Source: Colivicinus sp022776215
Lineage (GTDB): Bacteria > Bacillota_I > Bacilli_A > Erysipelotrichales > Erysipelotrichaceae
NCBI GenBank assembly: GCA_022776215.1
Contig: JALFIR010000003.1
Location: forward strand, 1 to 36,389
DNA: 36,389 nucleotides
Reading direction: 5' to 3'
Shown here: one piece after another, positions 17,162 through 26,465 of the stretch
How positions within the stretch are numbered: the first letter of the stretch is position 1
How the letters are laid out: every line of letters starts with the position of its first letter
Position numbers and translations under genes: made by a program
The notes under the pieces: generated by a model
What the model saw: the letters and a program-made list of their open reading frames with translations, nothing else
Databases searched by the model: none
What the model was told of the DNA's origin: nothing

Positions 17162-19187
17162 TAATTAGATATGAATTATTGTCATATAAGACGTTAATAT
17201 CTCTACCGATTCTTAATAAATAGTAATATAAACCATAATAATTATCTTCTTCAGGATAATAGTGCATTAGGCTCTTATCAACTACCACATAGTCGATATC
17301 AGCCTCTTTTAAATATGATTCATAATTTTCATAATCGGGATTAGCTGGTTGATCTGGATCGCCATAATAAATTGCGGGATAGAAAATTGCATATAATTCT
17401 TTTTCAGCATCAGACCAATCGGGATTTACTTGTAATGATCTTCCAAAGATGTAAGTTCCCTTTTGAAGCATTGATTGAGTTAAAAGATTTGGCGTAATAA
17501 TTCTTGGATTTTCTTTATCAAGACAATAAACTTTTAATTCATTAATAACATCAATCTCATCATTGTTCATACGATAAAAACCGTTATAGTCTTTACTAGG
17601 GATGTATGATTCATGATAATACATAGGTTTTGATAAATTTGCTGTATAAGCTATTACCAATAAAACAATAATGCTTATTGAATAATTAATAGCCTTATTA
17701 TCTATCATCTCAAAGATGTTATTTGTCATATAAATAATAGTGAATGGATTTAGTATTATTTCATAAGCACGATAATAAACAGTATTAACTTTACTTAAAA
17801 AGTTACAACAGAATGGATTAAAGAAACAAATAATTAAAATCCAAGCAATCGTCATTAATTTATCTTTTCTTTTAAATAATAAATTAAATAAAACTATTAA
17901 ATCACAGTAAATGATATAAACATTAGTGGCATTAAAACCCTTCTTTAAAGAAAAATTAAAGAAATAAAGGACCATGTCATATGTTATTCCGGTTCTAGAG
18001 AAGAAACCAGAAAGGTCAAAAACATTGTGTGTAATTTGGTATGACATTAGAAACAAAGAAACAAATATAAAGATAAATAATAATTTTTTATATTTATTAA
18101 TAAATGATACTAAGGTTTTATTAAATATAAATAGTAAAGAACAAACCAAAATACTTATGCATATTGAAATTAAAATATTTTGTTTAAGGATATATTGAAT
18201 TAAATTAGTTAAAATCGGTAATAGCACAATTGCGTATTCTTTAAGTATAGTTGTGTTACTATTGCTTAATACAAAAAATAATGCAAATAAAAATAAAACA
18301 GAAATGAATGCTCCAGTAGAAGAAACTGAACAGCCACTTAAAATAAATAGATAAATTGAATATTTATAATTGCTATTTCCTGTTTTAAAGTAATAATAAA
18401 CATTTAAACACGCATACGCTTGAATTATGGTTCTAAGTGTATTGCCGAAAAAACCATATACACTGTTATATTGATATCGACCAAAGAATAAAATTAAAAT
18501 CGAAAAAGAAACTAAATATAAAGGAGTTTTGTTTTTAGTTTCTTTTAAAGTTTCTACAGTTTCACAAATTATGTTACTTAGAAGCACAAAAAATAAAGTT
18601 TGGAATAACCACATGAACTGTATTGCTGGATAAAAAGAAATTTTTAAAATATTAGATATTTTTTGAAAAATAAACATTAAAAATGAAGCGTTGTAAAAAT
18701 AACTTTGGAAGGAATATAAGTCTTCAATACTTCCTTGCTTATAAAAACCCCATATTGGATTAATAGAATTCATTTCTTTTAATCCGATATTTTGGCTCAT
18801 TAAATTTAAGTAATAGGTAGTATCAAAACCGTTAAGGTCTCCTAATGTTGTGTTATATGTATAATATAGTAAAAATATTGTAGATAAAGTTATAAACAGC
18901 AATTTCTTTAGTTTAAATTGATATTTGTTATATTCTTTTTTTCTTATAACAAACACAATACTTATCAAAAGTAATAATGCTTGAGTTGAATAATAAAAAA
19001 TTGTATTTACATTTATAAAAGAAAAAATACTGGTAAAAAAATAAGAAAAAGCCTGTATAGTCACAAAACCTATAGGTAGGTATAAAGAATTAAAATCTAT
19101 CTTCAGGTATTTTGAAACGGCTTGCCCTAATAATTCATAATATAATAGTATTAATAATATGAAATAAATGTATATAAAATATTGCAT
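17145..19187 (-). CDS. Large GT-C-like membrane protein, paralog B
   Basis: 680 residues with an N-terminal helix (QYFIYIYFILLILLYYELLG), a dozen or more membrane segments and a C-terminal soluble part. It is clearly homologous along its whole length to the protein at 15149-17161, to which it is tail-to-tail, sharing 17 bp at the stops. The first outer loop has DLNGFDTTYYLN, comparable to the metal/donor loop of GT-C enzymes. The ATG at 19187 has no Shine-Dalgarno; a TATAAA box lies 8 nt upstream. The two paralogs have diverged strongly and probably use different acceptors or donors in building or decorating the same polymer. Function inferred only. Confidence 0.65.
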   Translation of the reverse strand: MQYFIYIYFILLILLYYELLGQAVSKYLKIDFNSLYLPIGFVTIQAFSYFFTSIFSFINVNTIFYYSTQALLLLISIVFVIRKKEYNKYQFKLKKLLFITLSTIFLLYYTYNTTLGDLNGFDTTYYLNLMSQNIGLKEMNSINPIWGFYKQGSIEDLYSFQSYFYNASFLMFIFQKISNILKISFYPAIQFMWLFQTLFFVLLSNIICETVETLKETKNKTPLYLVSFSILILFFGRYQYNSVYGFFGNTLRTIIQAYACLNVYYYFKTGNSNYKYSIYLFILSGCSVSSTGAFISVLFLFALFFVLSNSNTTILKEYAIVLLPILTNLIQYILKQNILISICISILVCSLLFIFNKTLVSFINKYKKLLFIFIFVSLFLMSYQITHNVFDLSGFFSRTGITYDMVLYFFNFSLKKGFNATNVYIIYCDLIVLFNLLFKRKDKLMTIAWILIICFFNPFCCNFLSKVNTVYYRAYEIILNPFTIIYMTNNIFEMIDNKAINYSISIIVLLVIAYTANLSKPMYYHESYIPSKDYNGFYRMNNDEIDVINELKVYCLDKENPRIITPNLLTQSMLQKGTYIFGRSLQVNPDWSDAEKELYAIFYPAIYYGDPDQPANPDYENYESYLKEADIDYVVVDKSLMHYYPEEDNYYGLYYYLLRIGRDINVLYDNNSYLIISVNK

Positions 19188-19195
19188 AAATATAT

Positions 19196-19221
19196 TTTAT
19201 ATTATTAACAACTTTTATAGA
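19196..19221. promoter_or_regulatory. Compact divergent promoter region between two leaderless genes
   Basis: The 45-bp gap 19188-19232 separates divergent starts. For the minus gene TATAAA (complement of 19196-19201) lies 8 nt from ATG 19187. For the plus gene TATAGA (19216-19221) lies 11 nt from ATG 19233. Neither gene has a ribosome site. The boxes are less consensus-like than those near 15100. Confidence 0.4.
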
Positions 19222-19232
19222 AAGATACTTAT

Positions 19233-19751
19233 ATGAAATTAAAAAATGTTATTTGTTATTCATTATATTCATTGTTAGGAAAACACCTTCCAATTTCATA
19301 TCATTTTGGTGGTAAGTTTGCGATGAAGGTAAGGTATTTGTTTTTAAATAAATATGTTGCATATTGTGGAAAAAATGTAAATTTTGAAAAAAATTGTCAG
19401 GTTAATTCAACTTTAAAAATAGGAGATAATTCTTCAATAGGTGTTAATGCAGTTATTGGTGATTATGTAACTATTGGTAAATATGTTATGATGGGACCTA
19501 ATTGTATTATTTATACAAGAAATCACAAACACGAGATATCAAACATTCCTTTCGTAGAACAAGGTTATGAAGATTTTAAGCCTGTTTTTATTGATGATAA
19601 TGTTTGGATTGGTGAAGGTGTTAAGATAATGCCTGGAACTATAATAAATAAAAATACAGTTGTTGCAGCTGGAGCTATTGTAACTAAGGAGTTTCCACCT
19701 AATTGTATTATCGGTGGTAATCCCGCAAGAGTATTAAAGGAACTAAAATGA
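19233..19751 (+). CDS. Left-handed beta-helix (hexapeptide) acetyltransferase
   Basis: 172 residues. From about residue 50 it shows the imperfect hexapeptide periodicity of left-handed beta-helix acyltransferases (LKIGDNSSIGVNAVIGDYVTIG, then VWIGEGVKIMPGTIINKNTVVAAGAIV). The loop TRNHKHEIS carries the likely catalytic His, and IIGGNPARVLKEL is the usual C-terminus of WcaF/CapG/NodL-like acetyl-CoA:sugar O-acetyltransferases. It probably acetylates a sugar of the polymer in the cytoplasm. It ends in TGA, 16 nt before the next start. Confidence 0.85.
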   Translation: MKLKNVICYSLYSLLGKHLPISYHFGGKFAMKVRYLFLNKYVAYCGKNVNFEKNCQVNSTLKIGDNSSIGVNAVIGDYVTIGKYVMMGPNCIIYTRNHKHEISNIPFVEQGYEDFKPVFIDDNVWIGEGVKIMPGTIINKNTVVAAGAIVTKEFPPNCIIGGNPARVLKELK

Positions 19752-19757
19752 TATAAT
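19752..19757 (+). promoter_or_regulatory. -10 box for a near-leaderless GT2 mRNA
   Basis: TATAAT (19752-19757) lies directly after the preceding stop codon and 10 nt before ATG 19768, leaving a predicted leader of about 4 nt. There is no ribosome site in the gap. Confidence 0.5.
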
Positions 19758-19767
19758 TTATATTGTT

Positions 19768-20433
19768 ATGCGAACTTTAATTATTATTCCAGCGTTTAAT
19801 GAATCGAAAAATTTAAAGGCTTTAATAGAAGATATTGAAGCTTTTAGCTACGATTACTTAATCATAAATGATAAATCAACAGATAACACATCAGATCTTT
19901 GTAAAAAAGAAGGTTTTAATATTTTAAATCTTCCTGTTAATTTGGGTATAGCTGGTGTTACGAGGGTTGGCTTTAAATACGCTTATGACAATAACTATGA
20001 TTGTGTCATTTGTATAGATGGTGATGGTCAACATCAACCAAAGTATGTTGCACCTTTGATTAAAGAAATCGAGAATGGCTATGACTATGTTGTTGGTTCT
20101 AGATTTATAGATGAAAAGAAATCTTTTTCATCTAGAATGATTGGAAGTAGAATTTTGTGTTTTTTAATTAAATTAAAATCTGGAGTAAAAGTAACAGATC
20201 CAACTAGTGGTATGCGTGCTCTTGGTAAAAAGACAATTGCTGAGTTTGCTAAGGAAATGAACTTTTACGCAGAACCAGATGCTTTATGTTACTTAATTAG
20301 AAAAGGTTTTAAGGTAAAAGAAGTTCAAGTTGAAATGCTAGATAGACAAGAAGGAAGTTCTTATTTTGTGAATCCTTTTAAGGCTATTAAATTTATGATA
20401 GGTGTAATTATATCTATTCTGTTTGCGAGGTAA
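19768..20433 (+). CDS. GT2 glycosyltransferase, DPM-like (soluble)
   Basis: 221 residues, a compact GT-A domain. IPAFNESKN opens the fold, DGDGQH (about 91-96) holds the metal-binding DxD, and GSRF and DPTSGMRAL are typical of dolichol/polyprenyl-phosphate mannose- or glucose-synthase relatives. Unlike the GtrB-like enzyme at 20790, it has no C-terminal membrane helices beyond a short hydrophobic end (FMIGVIISILF). It probably charges undecaprenyl phosphate with a sugar, making donors for the GT-C proteins. The next gene starts 1 nt after its stop. Confidence 0.8.
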   Translation: MRTLIIIPAFNESKNLKALIEDIEAFSYDYLIINDKSTDNTSDLCKKEGFNILNLPVNLGIAGVTRVGFKYAYDNNYDCVICIDGDGQHQPKYVAPLIKEIENGYDYVVGSRFIDEKKSFSSRMIGSRILCFLIKLKSGVKVTDPTSGMRALGKKTIAEFAKEMNFYAEPDALCYLIRKGFKVKEVQVEMLDRQEGSSYFVNPFKAIKFMIGVIISILFAR

Positions 20434-20434
20434 T

Positions 20435-20797
20435 ATGAGTAAAGTCTTACAATTAAGTTTATTATTAGGATCAATTGCAGTCTTGATCTTTGTGATTAAG
20501 AATGTTTTAAAAAACAAAATCAATATAAGATATGCTGTTATATGGATTATTTGGGGAATTAGTATGGTAATTATATCTGCCTTTCCTACAATAATGTATT
20601 CACTTGCATCTTTTATTGGAATTGAAACCCCATCTAATGCAGTATTTCTAATTATGATGTTTTTATTATATTGTTTAACTTTTTATATTTATTTTATTAT
20701 TAGTAGACATAATGAAGATATTATTAATCTTGATTATGAAATTGCTGTATTAAAGAAAAAAGTAGAAGAACTAGAGAAGGAAAGAAACAATGATTAA
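20435..20797 (+). CDS. DUF2304 small membrane protein
   Basis: I start at ATG 20435, where GAGGT precedes, giving 120 residues with three membrane helices (about 5-22, 32-52 and 65-90) and a charged, probably coiled-coil C-terminus (IAVLKKKVEELEKERNND). The motif NKINIRYAVIWIIWG is characteristic of DUF2304. These proteins are regularly encoded between a DPM-like GT2 and another GT2, as here, suggesting they partner the polyprenyl-phosphate sugar synthase. Its stop overlaps the next start by 8 nt, so translation is coupled. Confidence 0.8.
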   Translation: MSKVLQLSLLLGSIAVLIFVIKNVLKNKINIRYAVIWIIWGISMVIISAFPTIMYSLASFIGIETPSNAVFLIMMFLLYCLTFYIYFIISRHNEDIINLDYEIAVLKKKVEELEKERNND

Positions 20798-21758
20798 AAG
20801 ATTAGCGATTGTGGTTCCTTGTTATAACGAAGAGGAAGCACTACCAGATACTGATAAAGTATTAAATGATTTAATGAAAGACTTGGTAAAAAGAGAAGTA
20901 GTTAAATCAAATAGTTTTATTTTATATGTTAATGATGGTTCTAAGGATAAGACTTGGGAGGTTATTAAAAACGCATATGAAAATAGTGAATATGTGCATG
21001 GTTTAAATTTAGCCGGTAATAAGGGACATCAAAATGCGTTGCTAGCTGGTTTGATGCAAGTTAAAGATGAAGTAGATGTAACCATTTCAATTGATGCTGA
21101 CTTACAAGATGATGTTGGTGTTATTGAAGAGATGGTTGAGAAGTATTATTCAGGTTGTGACATTGTTTATGGCGTTAGAAATGACAGAACAAGTGATAGT
21201 GGATTTAAGAAATTTACTGCTGAAGCTTTCTATAAATTAATGAATTATATGGGTGCTAAGACTGTGTACAATAGTGCTGACTTCAGATTAATGTCTAATA
21301 GAGCTCTAGATGAATTATCTTTATATTCTGAAACACATTTGTTCTTAAGGGGCTTAGCTCCAGAACTTGGTTTCAAGACTGATTGTGTTTATTATAAGAG
21401 ATCTCCAAGATTAAAGGGTGAATCTAAGTACCCTTTAAAGAAGATGCTTTCTTTTGCGTTTAATGGGGTTACTTCTTTTAGTGATAAGCCATTAACATTA
21501 ATCCTTTATCTTGGTTTTATAGCTATCTTAATCGCAATTATTGCGGTTATTTATTCTTTAGTACAACATGCTAGCGGACACACAATCCAAGGATGGACAT
21601 CATTATTTGCCTCTATTTGGTTTATCGGTGGTGTACAACTAGTATGTCTTGGTGTAATTGGACAATATGTTGGTAAGACATTTATTGAAACTAAGAAGAG
21701 ACCTAGATACTATATTGAATCTTATTTAAATCACAAGGAAAAAATTGATGAAGAATAG
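20790..21758 (+). CDS. GtrB-like GT2 polyprenyl-phosphate glycosyltransferase
   Basis: 322 residues. A GT-A domain (VVPCYNEEEALP, NDGSKDKT, DADLQDD as the DxD, RNDR and DFRLMSNRAL) is followed by two membrane helices (about 236-258 and 271-293) and a short basic tail ending in RPRYYIE. This is the layout of GtrB/Dpm1-type bactoprenol glucosyl or N-acetylglucosaminyl transferases. It likely loads undecaprenyl phosphate on the cytoplasmic face for use outside by the GT-C enzymes. AAGGAAAG precedes the start. Its end overlaps the flippase start by 11 nt. Confidence 0.88.
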   Translation: MIKRLAIVVPCYNEEEALPDTDKVLNDLMKDLVKREVVKSNSFILYVNDGSKDKTWEVIKNAYENSEYVHGLNLAGNKGHQNALLAGLMQVKDEVDVTISIDADLQDDVGVIEEMVEKYYSGCDIVYGVRNDRTSDSGFKKFTAEAFYKLMNYMGAKTVYNSADFRLMSNRALDELSLYSETHLFLRGLAPELGFKTDCVYYKRSPRLKGESKYPLKKMLSFAFNGVTSFSDKPLTLILYLGFIAILIAIIAVIYSLVQHASGHTIQGWTSLFASIWFIGGVQLVCLGVIGQYVGKTFIETKKRPRYYIESYLNHKEKIDEE

Positions 21759-23184
21759 TATTCTTAAACAAATCTTTGTGATTGGTGCTGGAACAATTAT
21801 TAACGTTTTAATCGGTATAATAACAGTTCCAATTATCACAAGAATAGTTTCTCCAGAAATATATGGACAATTTACGATTTTCGATACTTATGCAAGTGTA
21901 GCTGTTTTGGTTTTGTGCTTGGGTTTTGATCAAGCCCTTGTTAGATTCTATTATGTAGAAGATTCATCAAATTATAAATCTACACTTTTTTATAATTGTG
22001 TTAAATATCCAATAATATTAAGTACGATATTATTAATCGTTCTATCAATATTAACTTTTCTAAATATCATTAATATTGATTTTGGTAATTCTATAACGTT
22101 TTTGTTGTTTATTTATATACTTTTACAACTTCTATTACGATTTAGCACATTAGTGATTAGGCTTGAACAAAATTCTAAGTTATTTTCTTTTGTGAATGTT
22201 AGTCAACGAGTAAACTATCTTATAATTTTATTCTTAATCTTTAGATTTCTAAATGTGGATAAATTATTAGCTTTAGTATTATCGATTTCGCTGGCTTGTC
22301 TAATTAGTTTAATTTTTGGTTTAATATTTCAGAAAAATATTTGGAACCATCTAGAAATTGAAAAAGATAATTTTCCGATTTCAATGAAGGAATTATTTAC
22401 ATATAGTTGGCCATTTATCATTTCGATTGGAATTGCCGCCTTGTTTAATGTAGCTGATGAATTATCTCTTAAATATTTAACTACTTATGCGGATGTTGGT
22501 ATCTATTCTAGTGCTATGACCTTAGCGAACATGTTTGCCATAATTCAAACAACCTTTAATACTGTATGGACGCCTATTTCTGTTGAACATTTTGAACAAG
22601 ACAAAACAGACCACAAGTTTTTTACTGATACTTATGACTATGTAACTATCGTAATATTCTTTTTTGGCCTGTCAATGATTTTGGTTAAAGACTTATTCGC
22701 CTACTTCTTAGGCCCAGCTTATAGAGAAGCTGTTTTTGTGTTGCCTTTCTTGTTATATAGACCAATTTTATACACAATCACCGAAACAACAACAAATGGA
22801 CTTGTATTTGAAAAGAAGTCGAAACTACTTTCTTTAATTAACGCGATTTCATTATTATTTAATGTTATTGGTAATTTTATTTTAATTCCTAAATTTGGAT
22901 TTAAAGGTGCTGCCTTTGCGACAGGATTATCATATGTATTCTTGTTCTATATAAAATCAATCATTTCTAATAAATATTTCTATATTGAATTAAAGTTGCC
23001 AAAAATATCATTATTAATACTAGCTACAACTATATTCTCTTTATATAATTCTTACTATTCATTTAATATTATTTCAGTATTAATGTATTTATTCTGCTTA
23101 TTAATAATAGTTGTTCTTTATCACAAATCAATTAAAAATGGTTTTATATATTTAAAACAATATTTAAAGAAATTTATCTCTTAA
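21748..23184 (+). CDS. Wzx-type polysaccharide flippase
   Basis: 478 residues starting at ATG 21748 (AAGGAA upstream); an in-frame TTG at 21745 is less likely. There are about 14 membrane helices. The N-terminal IFVIGAGTIINVLIGIITVP and RIVSPEIYGQF are classic for the oligosaccharide flippase (PST/MOP) family, as is the mid-protein SWPFIISIG. It exports lipid-linked repeat units across the membrane, upstream of polymerisation. It is the last gene of a four-gene coupled plus-strand run, and its 3' end overlaps the convergent GT2 gene by 11 bp. Confidence 0.9.
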   Translation: MKNSILKQIFVIGAGTIINVLIGIITVPIITRIVSPEIYGQFTIFDTYASVAVLVLCLGFDQALVRFYYVEDSSNYKSTLFYNCVKYPIILSTILLIVLSILTFLNIINIDFGNSITFLLFIYILLQLLLRFSTLVIRLEQNSKLFSFVNVSQRVNYLIILFLIFRFLNVDKLLALVLSISLACLISLIFGLIFQKNIWNHLEIEKDNFPISMKELFTYSWPFIISIGIAALFNVADELSLKYLTTYADVGIYSSAMTLANMFAIIQTTFNTVWTPISVEHFEQDKTDHKFFTDTYDYVTIVIFFFGLSMILVKDLFAYFLGPAYREAVFVLPFLLYRPILYTITETTTNGLVFEKKSKLLSLINAISLLFNVIGNFILIPKFGFKGAAFATGLSYVFLFYIKSIISNKYFYIELKLPKISLLILATTIFSLYNSYYSFNIISVLMYLFCLLIIVVLYHKSIKNGFIYLKQYLKKFIS

Positions 23185-24130
23185 TACTTTTTTCTAATAA
23201 CTTAAGAGGTGGAACTAAAATCCACAATAAACTAATAATATATAATCTTGTTCCAACATAAAAATATGCTTGTTTATCGTTCATGATATATCTGTTCTTT
23301 TTATAGTTTGGAACATTTTTCTTTATATATAAATCAGCTTTTTTAAGTTCTTTTTTGATTGTCTTATTATCAAAATAAATAATTCTAGATAAATGCCCAA
23401 ATAAACTATTTTTAAAAACTATATAGTCTATTTCATCTTTATAATTTTCATAAAAAGGTTTTTTGATCAGTCTATCAAGAATGACAAAAATATCATTTAA
23501 TGATTCATCAAATCTACGCATAGTAGAATTCTCTCTAATATAGTAATCATATAGTACATCATTAATGATGTTTATTTGTCTTGAGTTAGTTAATAATTCT
23601 GTTGTGAATAAAACATCTTCAAATCTTAACTTATCACCCGCAAAACGACTATCTTTAATAACTTCTTTTCTAATTAGTTTATTAGTAGGACCTAGGTTAA
23701 CAGTAACTAAAGCTTCCTTGTTATTGATTAAGCCTAGCTTCTTCATCAAATCAACATTGTATGAACCATCTTCATTGATTCTCTTTATTCTACAAACAAC
23801 AATATCAACATCTTCATTTGTAGCTTCGTACATCTTAGATAGATAATTAGGCTCTATCGCATCATCACTATCAACAAAACAAATCCATTCACCATTAGCT
23901 AATTCAATACCTTTGTTTCTGGCTACAGCTTGACCACCATTCTCTTGATAATAGTATCTAGCATCATATTCTTTAGCGATTTGAGCGCTATTATCAGTTG
24001 ATCCATCATCAATGCATATTACTTCATAGTTGCTATAATCTTGCAAAAAAACACTATCTAAACATCTTTTAAGATAGTCTTGGCAGTTATATACAGGAAT
24101 GATGATTGAAATTAAAGAATCATTTTTCAT
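23174..24130 (-). CDS. GT2 family glycosyltransferase
   Basis: I prefer ATG 24130 (GAGG 6 nt upstream) to the in-frame GTG at 24142, giving 318 residues. An N-terminal GT-A domain has IIIPVYNCQDYL, DDGSTDNS, NGGQAVARNKG and the DxD-type VDSDD. After about residue 200 comes a helical region ending in a hydrophobic segment (YIISLLWILVPPL), a membrane anchor. It probably adds a sugar to the growing lipid-linked unit. It overlaps the stop of the GT4 gene by 11 nt, so it is the distal gene of the minus-strand operon. Confidence 0.88.
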   Translation of the reverse strand: MKNDSLISIIIPVYNCQDYLKRCLDSVFLQDYSNYEVICIDDGSTDNSAQIAKEYDARYYYQENGGQAVARNKGIELANGEWICFVDSDDAIEPNYLSKMYEATNEDVDIVVCRIKRINEDGSYNVDLMKKLGLINNKEALVTVNLGPTNKLIRKEVIKDSRFAGDKLRFEDVLFTTELLTNSRQINIINDVLYDYYIRENSTMRRFDESLNDIFVILDRLIKKPFYENYKDEIDYIVFKNSLFGHLSRIIYFDNKTIKKELKKADLYIKKNVPNYKKNRYIMNDKQAYFYVGTRLYIISLLWILVPPLKLLEKSIKR

Positions 24131-25196
24131 CAATAACCTCACTAATTAATTTATTCCATAAAGCTACAATAGTATTAATAGTATGTTTTTCAATTAATAT
24201 ATCATTACCTTTAGATAATTCAATTCTCTTATCTTTAGATTCAATTAATTCAATAATCTTATCAGCCATCTTTTGAGCATCAAAACATTCAGTTAAATAA
24301 CCGTTGATGTTATTTTCAATAATACTTCTAGCTCCAGGTATATTAAAGGCTACCATTGGTAGTTTATTTGCCATAGCTTCAAGAAGCACCATTGGATAAC
24401 ATTCAGACTTTGATGTCATAACTAAAAACGAATATAGTTGATATTGATCATAAACATTTGGAATGCTTCCAAGTAAATGAAGATTATTATCTATATTGTT
24501 TTCCTTAATCATAGAACTAATCTTTTCCATATCTGGGCCATCGCCATAAATATCCCAATTCCATTCAGGGTGTTTCTTAAACACGATAGTAGCTACTTCT
24601 ACTAATTTTTCATAATACTTTTGGAAACAAAATCTACCTACAGTAATAATTTTGTTTGATTCAAGATTGTATTCATTTGCCTTATCAAATAACTTAGGAT
24701 CAATAGGATTAGGAATAGACACAACTTTGTTTCTTGCGTGTAATTCGTTTATAAATACATTTTTGTTTATCTCGGTTAAAGCTACTATACAATTAGCTTT
24801 CTTTGCCGCAAAAGCTTTAAAAAGATCAACAAACTTTTCTTGACCTTTTTCTGAATGACACCAACACACAAAAGGGATCTTATTAGATTTAGTAGCTAAA
24901 TAAGCATAAGGAGTTAACATTTCACTACAAGTAATTAAGATATCAATCTTATTTTTATTTAAAAATTCTTTTAATAAAGCAACTACTTTAAAAGCTTGTT
25001 GAATATATTTCTTTTTACCTTGGATGATTGTCTCGGGTTTGTTTTTATATAGTTGATAATTACCATCACCATGTTCTTGGTACATTGACAAGACAAAAAC
25101 ATCGTGATAATCACTTAAACCGTTCCCTACTATCGGTACTACTCTTTGAATACCTCCTGTGGCACTAAAATCATCAATTAAAAAACAAACTCTCAT
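24120..25196 (-). CDS. GT4 family glycosyltransferase
   Basis: 358 residues with the two-Rossmann GT-B fold. The N-terminal LIDDFSATGGIQRVV has the Gly-rich acceptor/donor loop. The C-terminal domain has IITVGRFCFQKYYEKL, IYGDGPDMEKI, then SECYPMVLLEAMANKLPMVAF, the EX7E-type donor site of retaining GT4 enzymes. Similar proteins act as GalNAc or galactosyl transferases in surface polysaccharide loci. Its ATG overlaps the TGA of the upstream gene (ATGA), showing tight coupling and confirming TGA as a stop. Confidence 0.9.
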   Translation of the reverse strand: MRVCFLIDDFSATGGIQRVVPIVGNGLSDYHDVFVLSMYQEHGDGNYQLYKNKPETIIQGKKKYIQQAFKVVALLKEFLNKNKIDILITCSEMLTPYAYLATKSNKIPFVCWCHSEKGQEKFVDLFKAFAAKKANCIVALTEINKNVFINELHARNKVVSIPNPIDPKLFDKANEYNLESNKIITVGRFCFQKYYEKLVEVATIVFKKHPEWNWDIYGDGPDMEKISSMIKENNIDNNLHLLGSIPNVYDQYQLYSFLVMTSKSECYPMVLLEAMANKLPMVAFNIPGARSIIENNINGYLTECFDAQKMADKIIELIESKDKRIELSKGNDILIEKHTINTIVALWNKLISEVIDEK

Positions 25197-26176
25197 TTAT
25201 AACTTTCTTCCAATTTCTTTCTATATTTTATCAATTCATCAACATTACTACCATTAGTTTCCTTTGTGGATGGAAATAATACTTTAAAGATACTATTAAA
25301 TAATTTAGGCGAAATTAAATAAGTACGATAAGAAGCTTTTACCATAAATGGAATATTGTTTATCATCTTATATACTCTTTTAACATCTTCTTTTGTAGAA
25401 TTCTTAACTATCATATCCTTTAAGATATTAAGTAGTTGATTATCCTTTAATTCATCATATTCTTTTTTATTAATAATCTCTAAGTTGTAAACATCATCTC
25501 TTAGTTTTTCACACATCTTAATGTTTCTATCAAAATTAGGGAAATTATCATTAGAATTATAAAATTTAACTACTAATTCTTTATCTAAAGAAACAGATTT
25601 ATATTTAGCTATTTTCTTAGCTACAAATTCAATATCTTGGAGTCTTAAATAAGAGTCATCAAAACCACCATCATTATCGTATACTTCTCTTTTAAAACAA
25701 ATATTAGATCCTGTTCCAATCTCTTTCTTATAGAGCAGCAAACTCTTTGAATCAATATCGTTACATTTAACGATTCTTGATACACCTTCTTTTAAGATAA
25801 TTACTACATTAGAAAAGATAAAGTAAGCATCTTTATTTGATTCAAATGTTTTATTGATTTCTTCAAGATAATTCTCTAAGTAGAAATCATCATCATCAAG
25901 AAAACAAATATATTTACCTTCAGCGTTCTTTAATCCTTGATTTCTAGCATAAGAACCATTCACATGTTTATTGATTAAATACTTAATGGTTAGTTTATCC
26001 TTAAAATAATCAATAACTTTTTGAGTTTTTAATTGATCATCACTACCTTTACCATTATCATCTGATACAATTACTTCGAAGTCTTTAAATGTTTGGTTTA
26101 CTAAACAAAATAAAGCTATTGGCAACGAATCAAAACCTTTATATGTTGGAATTATAATTGAAAATAACTTAGACAT
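25193..26176 (-). CDS. GT2 family glycosyltransferase
   Basis: 327 residues. The GT-A domain has SIIIPTYKGFDSLP, SDDNGKGSDDQ, NGSYARNQGLKNAEG and a FLDDDDF metal site. The C-terminal third is Lys/Asn-rich and helical with no clear membrane anchor. It resembles capsular GT2 enzymes of the WcaA kind. The start lies inside the end of the small membrane protein gene (8-nt overlap). Sugar specificity cannot be read from sequence. Confidence 0.88.
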   Translation of the reverse strand: MSKLFSIIIPTYKGFDSLPIALFCLVNQTFKDFEVIVSDDNGKGSDDQLKTQKVIDYFKDKLTIKYLINKHVNGSYARNQGLKNAEGKYICFLDDDDFYLENYLEEINKTFESNKDAYFIFSNVVIILKEGVSRIVKCNDIDSKSLLLYKKEIGTGSNICFKREVYDNDGGFDDSYLRLQDIEFVAKKIAKYKSVSLDKELVVKFYNSNDNFPNFDRNIKMCEKLRDDVYNLEIINKKEYDELKDNQLLNILKDMIVKNSTKEDVKRVYKMINNIPFMVKASYRTYLISPKLFNSIFKVLFPSTKETNGSNVDELIKYRKKLEESYK

Positions 26177-26465
26177 TTTTATTACCTACCAAATAACTTA
26201 ATAATAGTTCAAATATTAAATATAAAGAAATAAAAATTAATATATATTTAATAGAGAAAACAAATTCTTTTCTTAAGAAAAAAAGAAAATACAACAATGA
26301 AAACATTAAAGATGAAATATATACTTTCTTATCTTTAACAATTTCAATCTTAGAATATATAGCTAAAAAAACAGTTAATATAATAAGAGGAAAAATACTA
26401 ACTAAAGAGATATTGGTTAAATAGATTAAACCAATAGTAGCTATTACCGATTTTAAAATCTTCAC
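26169..26465 (-). CDS. Small hydrophobic membrane protein, unknown
   Basis: 98 residues starting at GTG 26465, which overlaps the TGA of the upstream DUF6020-like gene (GTGA). There are three or four membrane helices (about 5-22, 24-40, 49-65 and 71-92) and few charged residues except for a short KIEVKDKK loop. No family recognised. Its coupled position between a GT-C-like protein and a GT2 in a polysaccharide operon suggests an accessory role, perhaps as a membrane partner of a transferase. A degenerate flippase or EamA-like half is conceivable. Confidence 0.6.
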   Translation of the reverse strand: MKILKSVIATIGLIYLTNISLVSIFPLIILTVFLAIYSKIEIVKDKKVYISSLMFSLLYFLFFLRKEFVFSIKYILIFISLYLIFELLLSYLVGNKNV

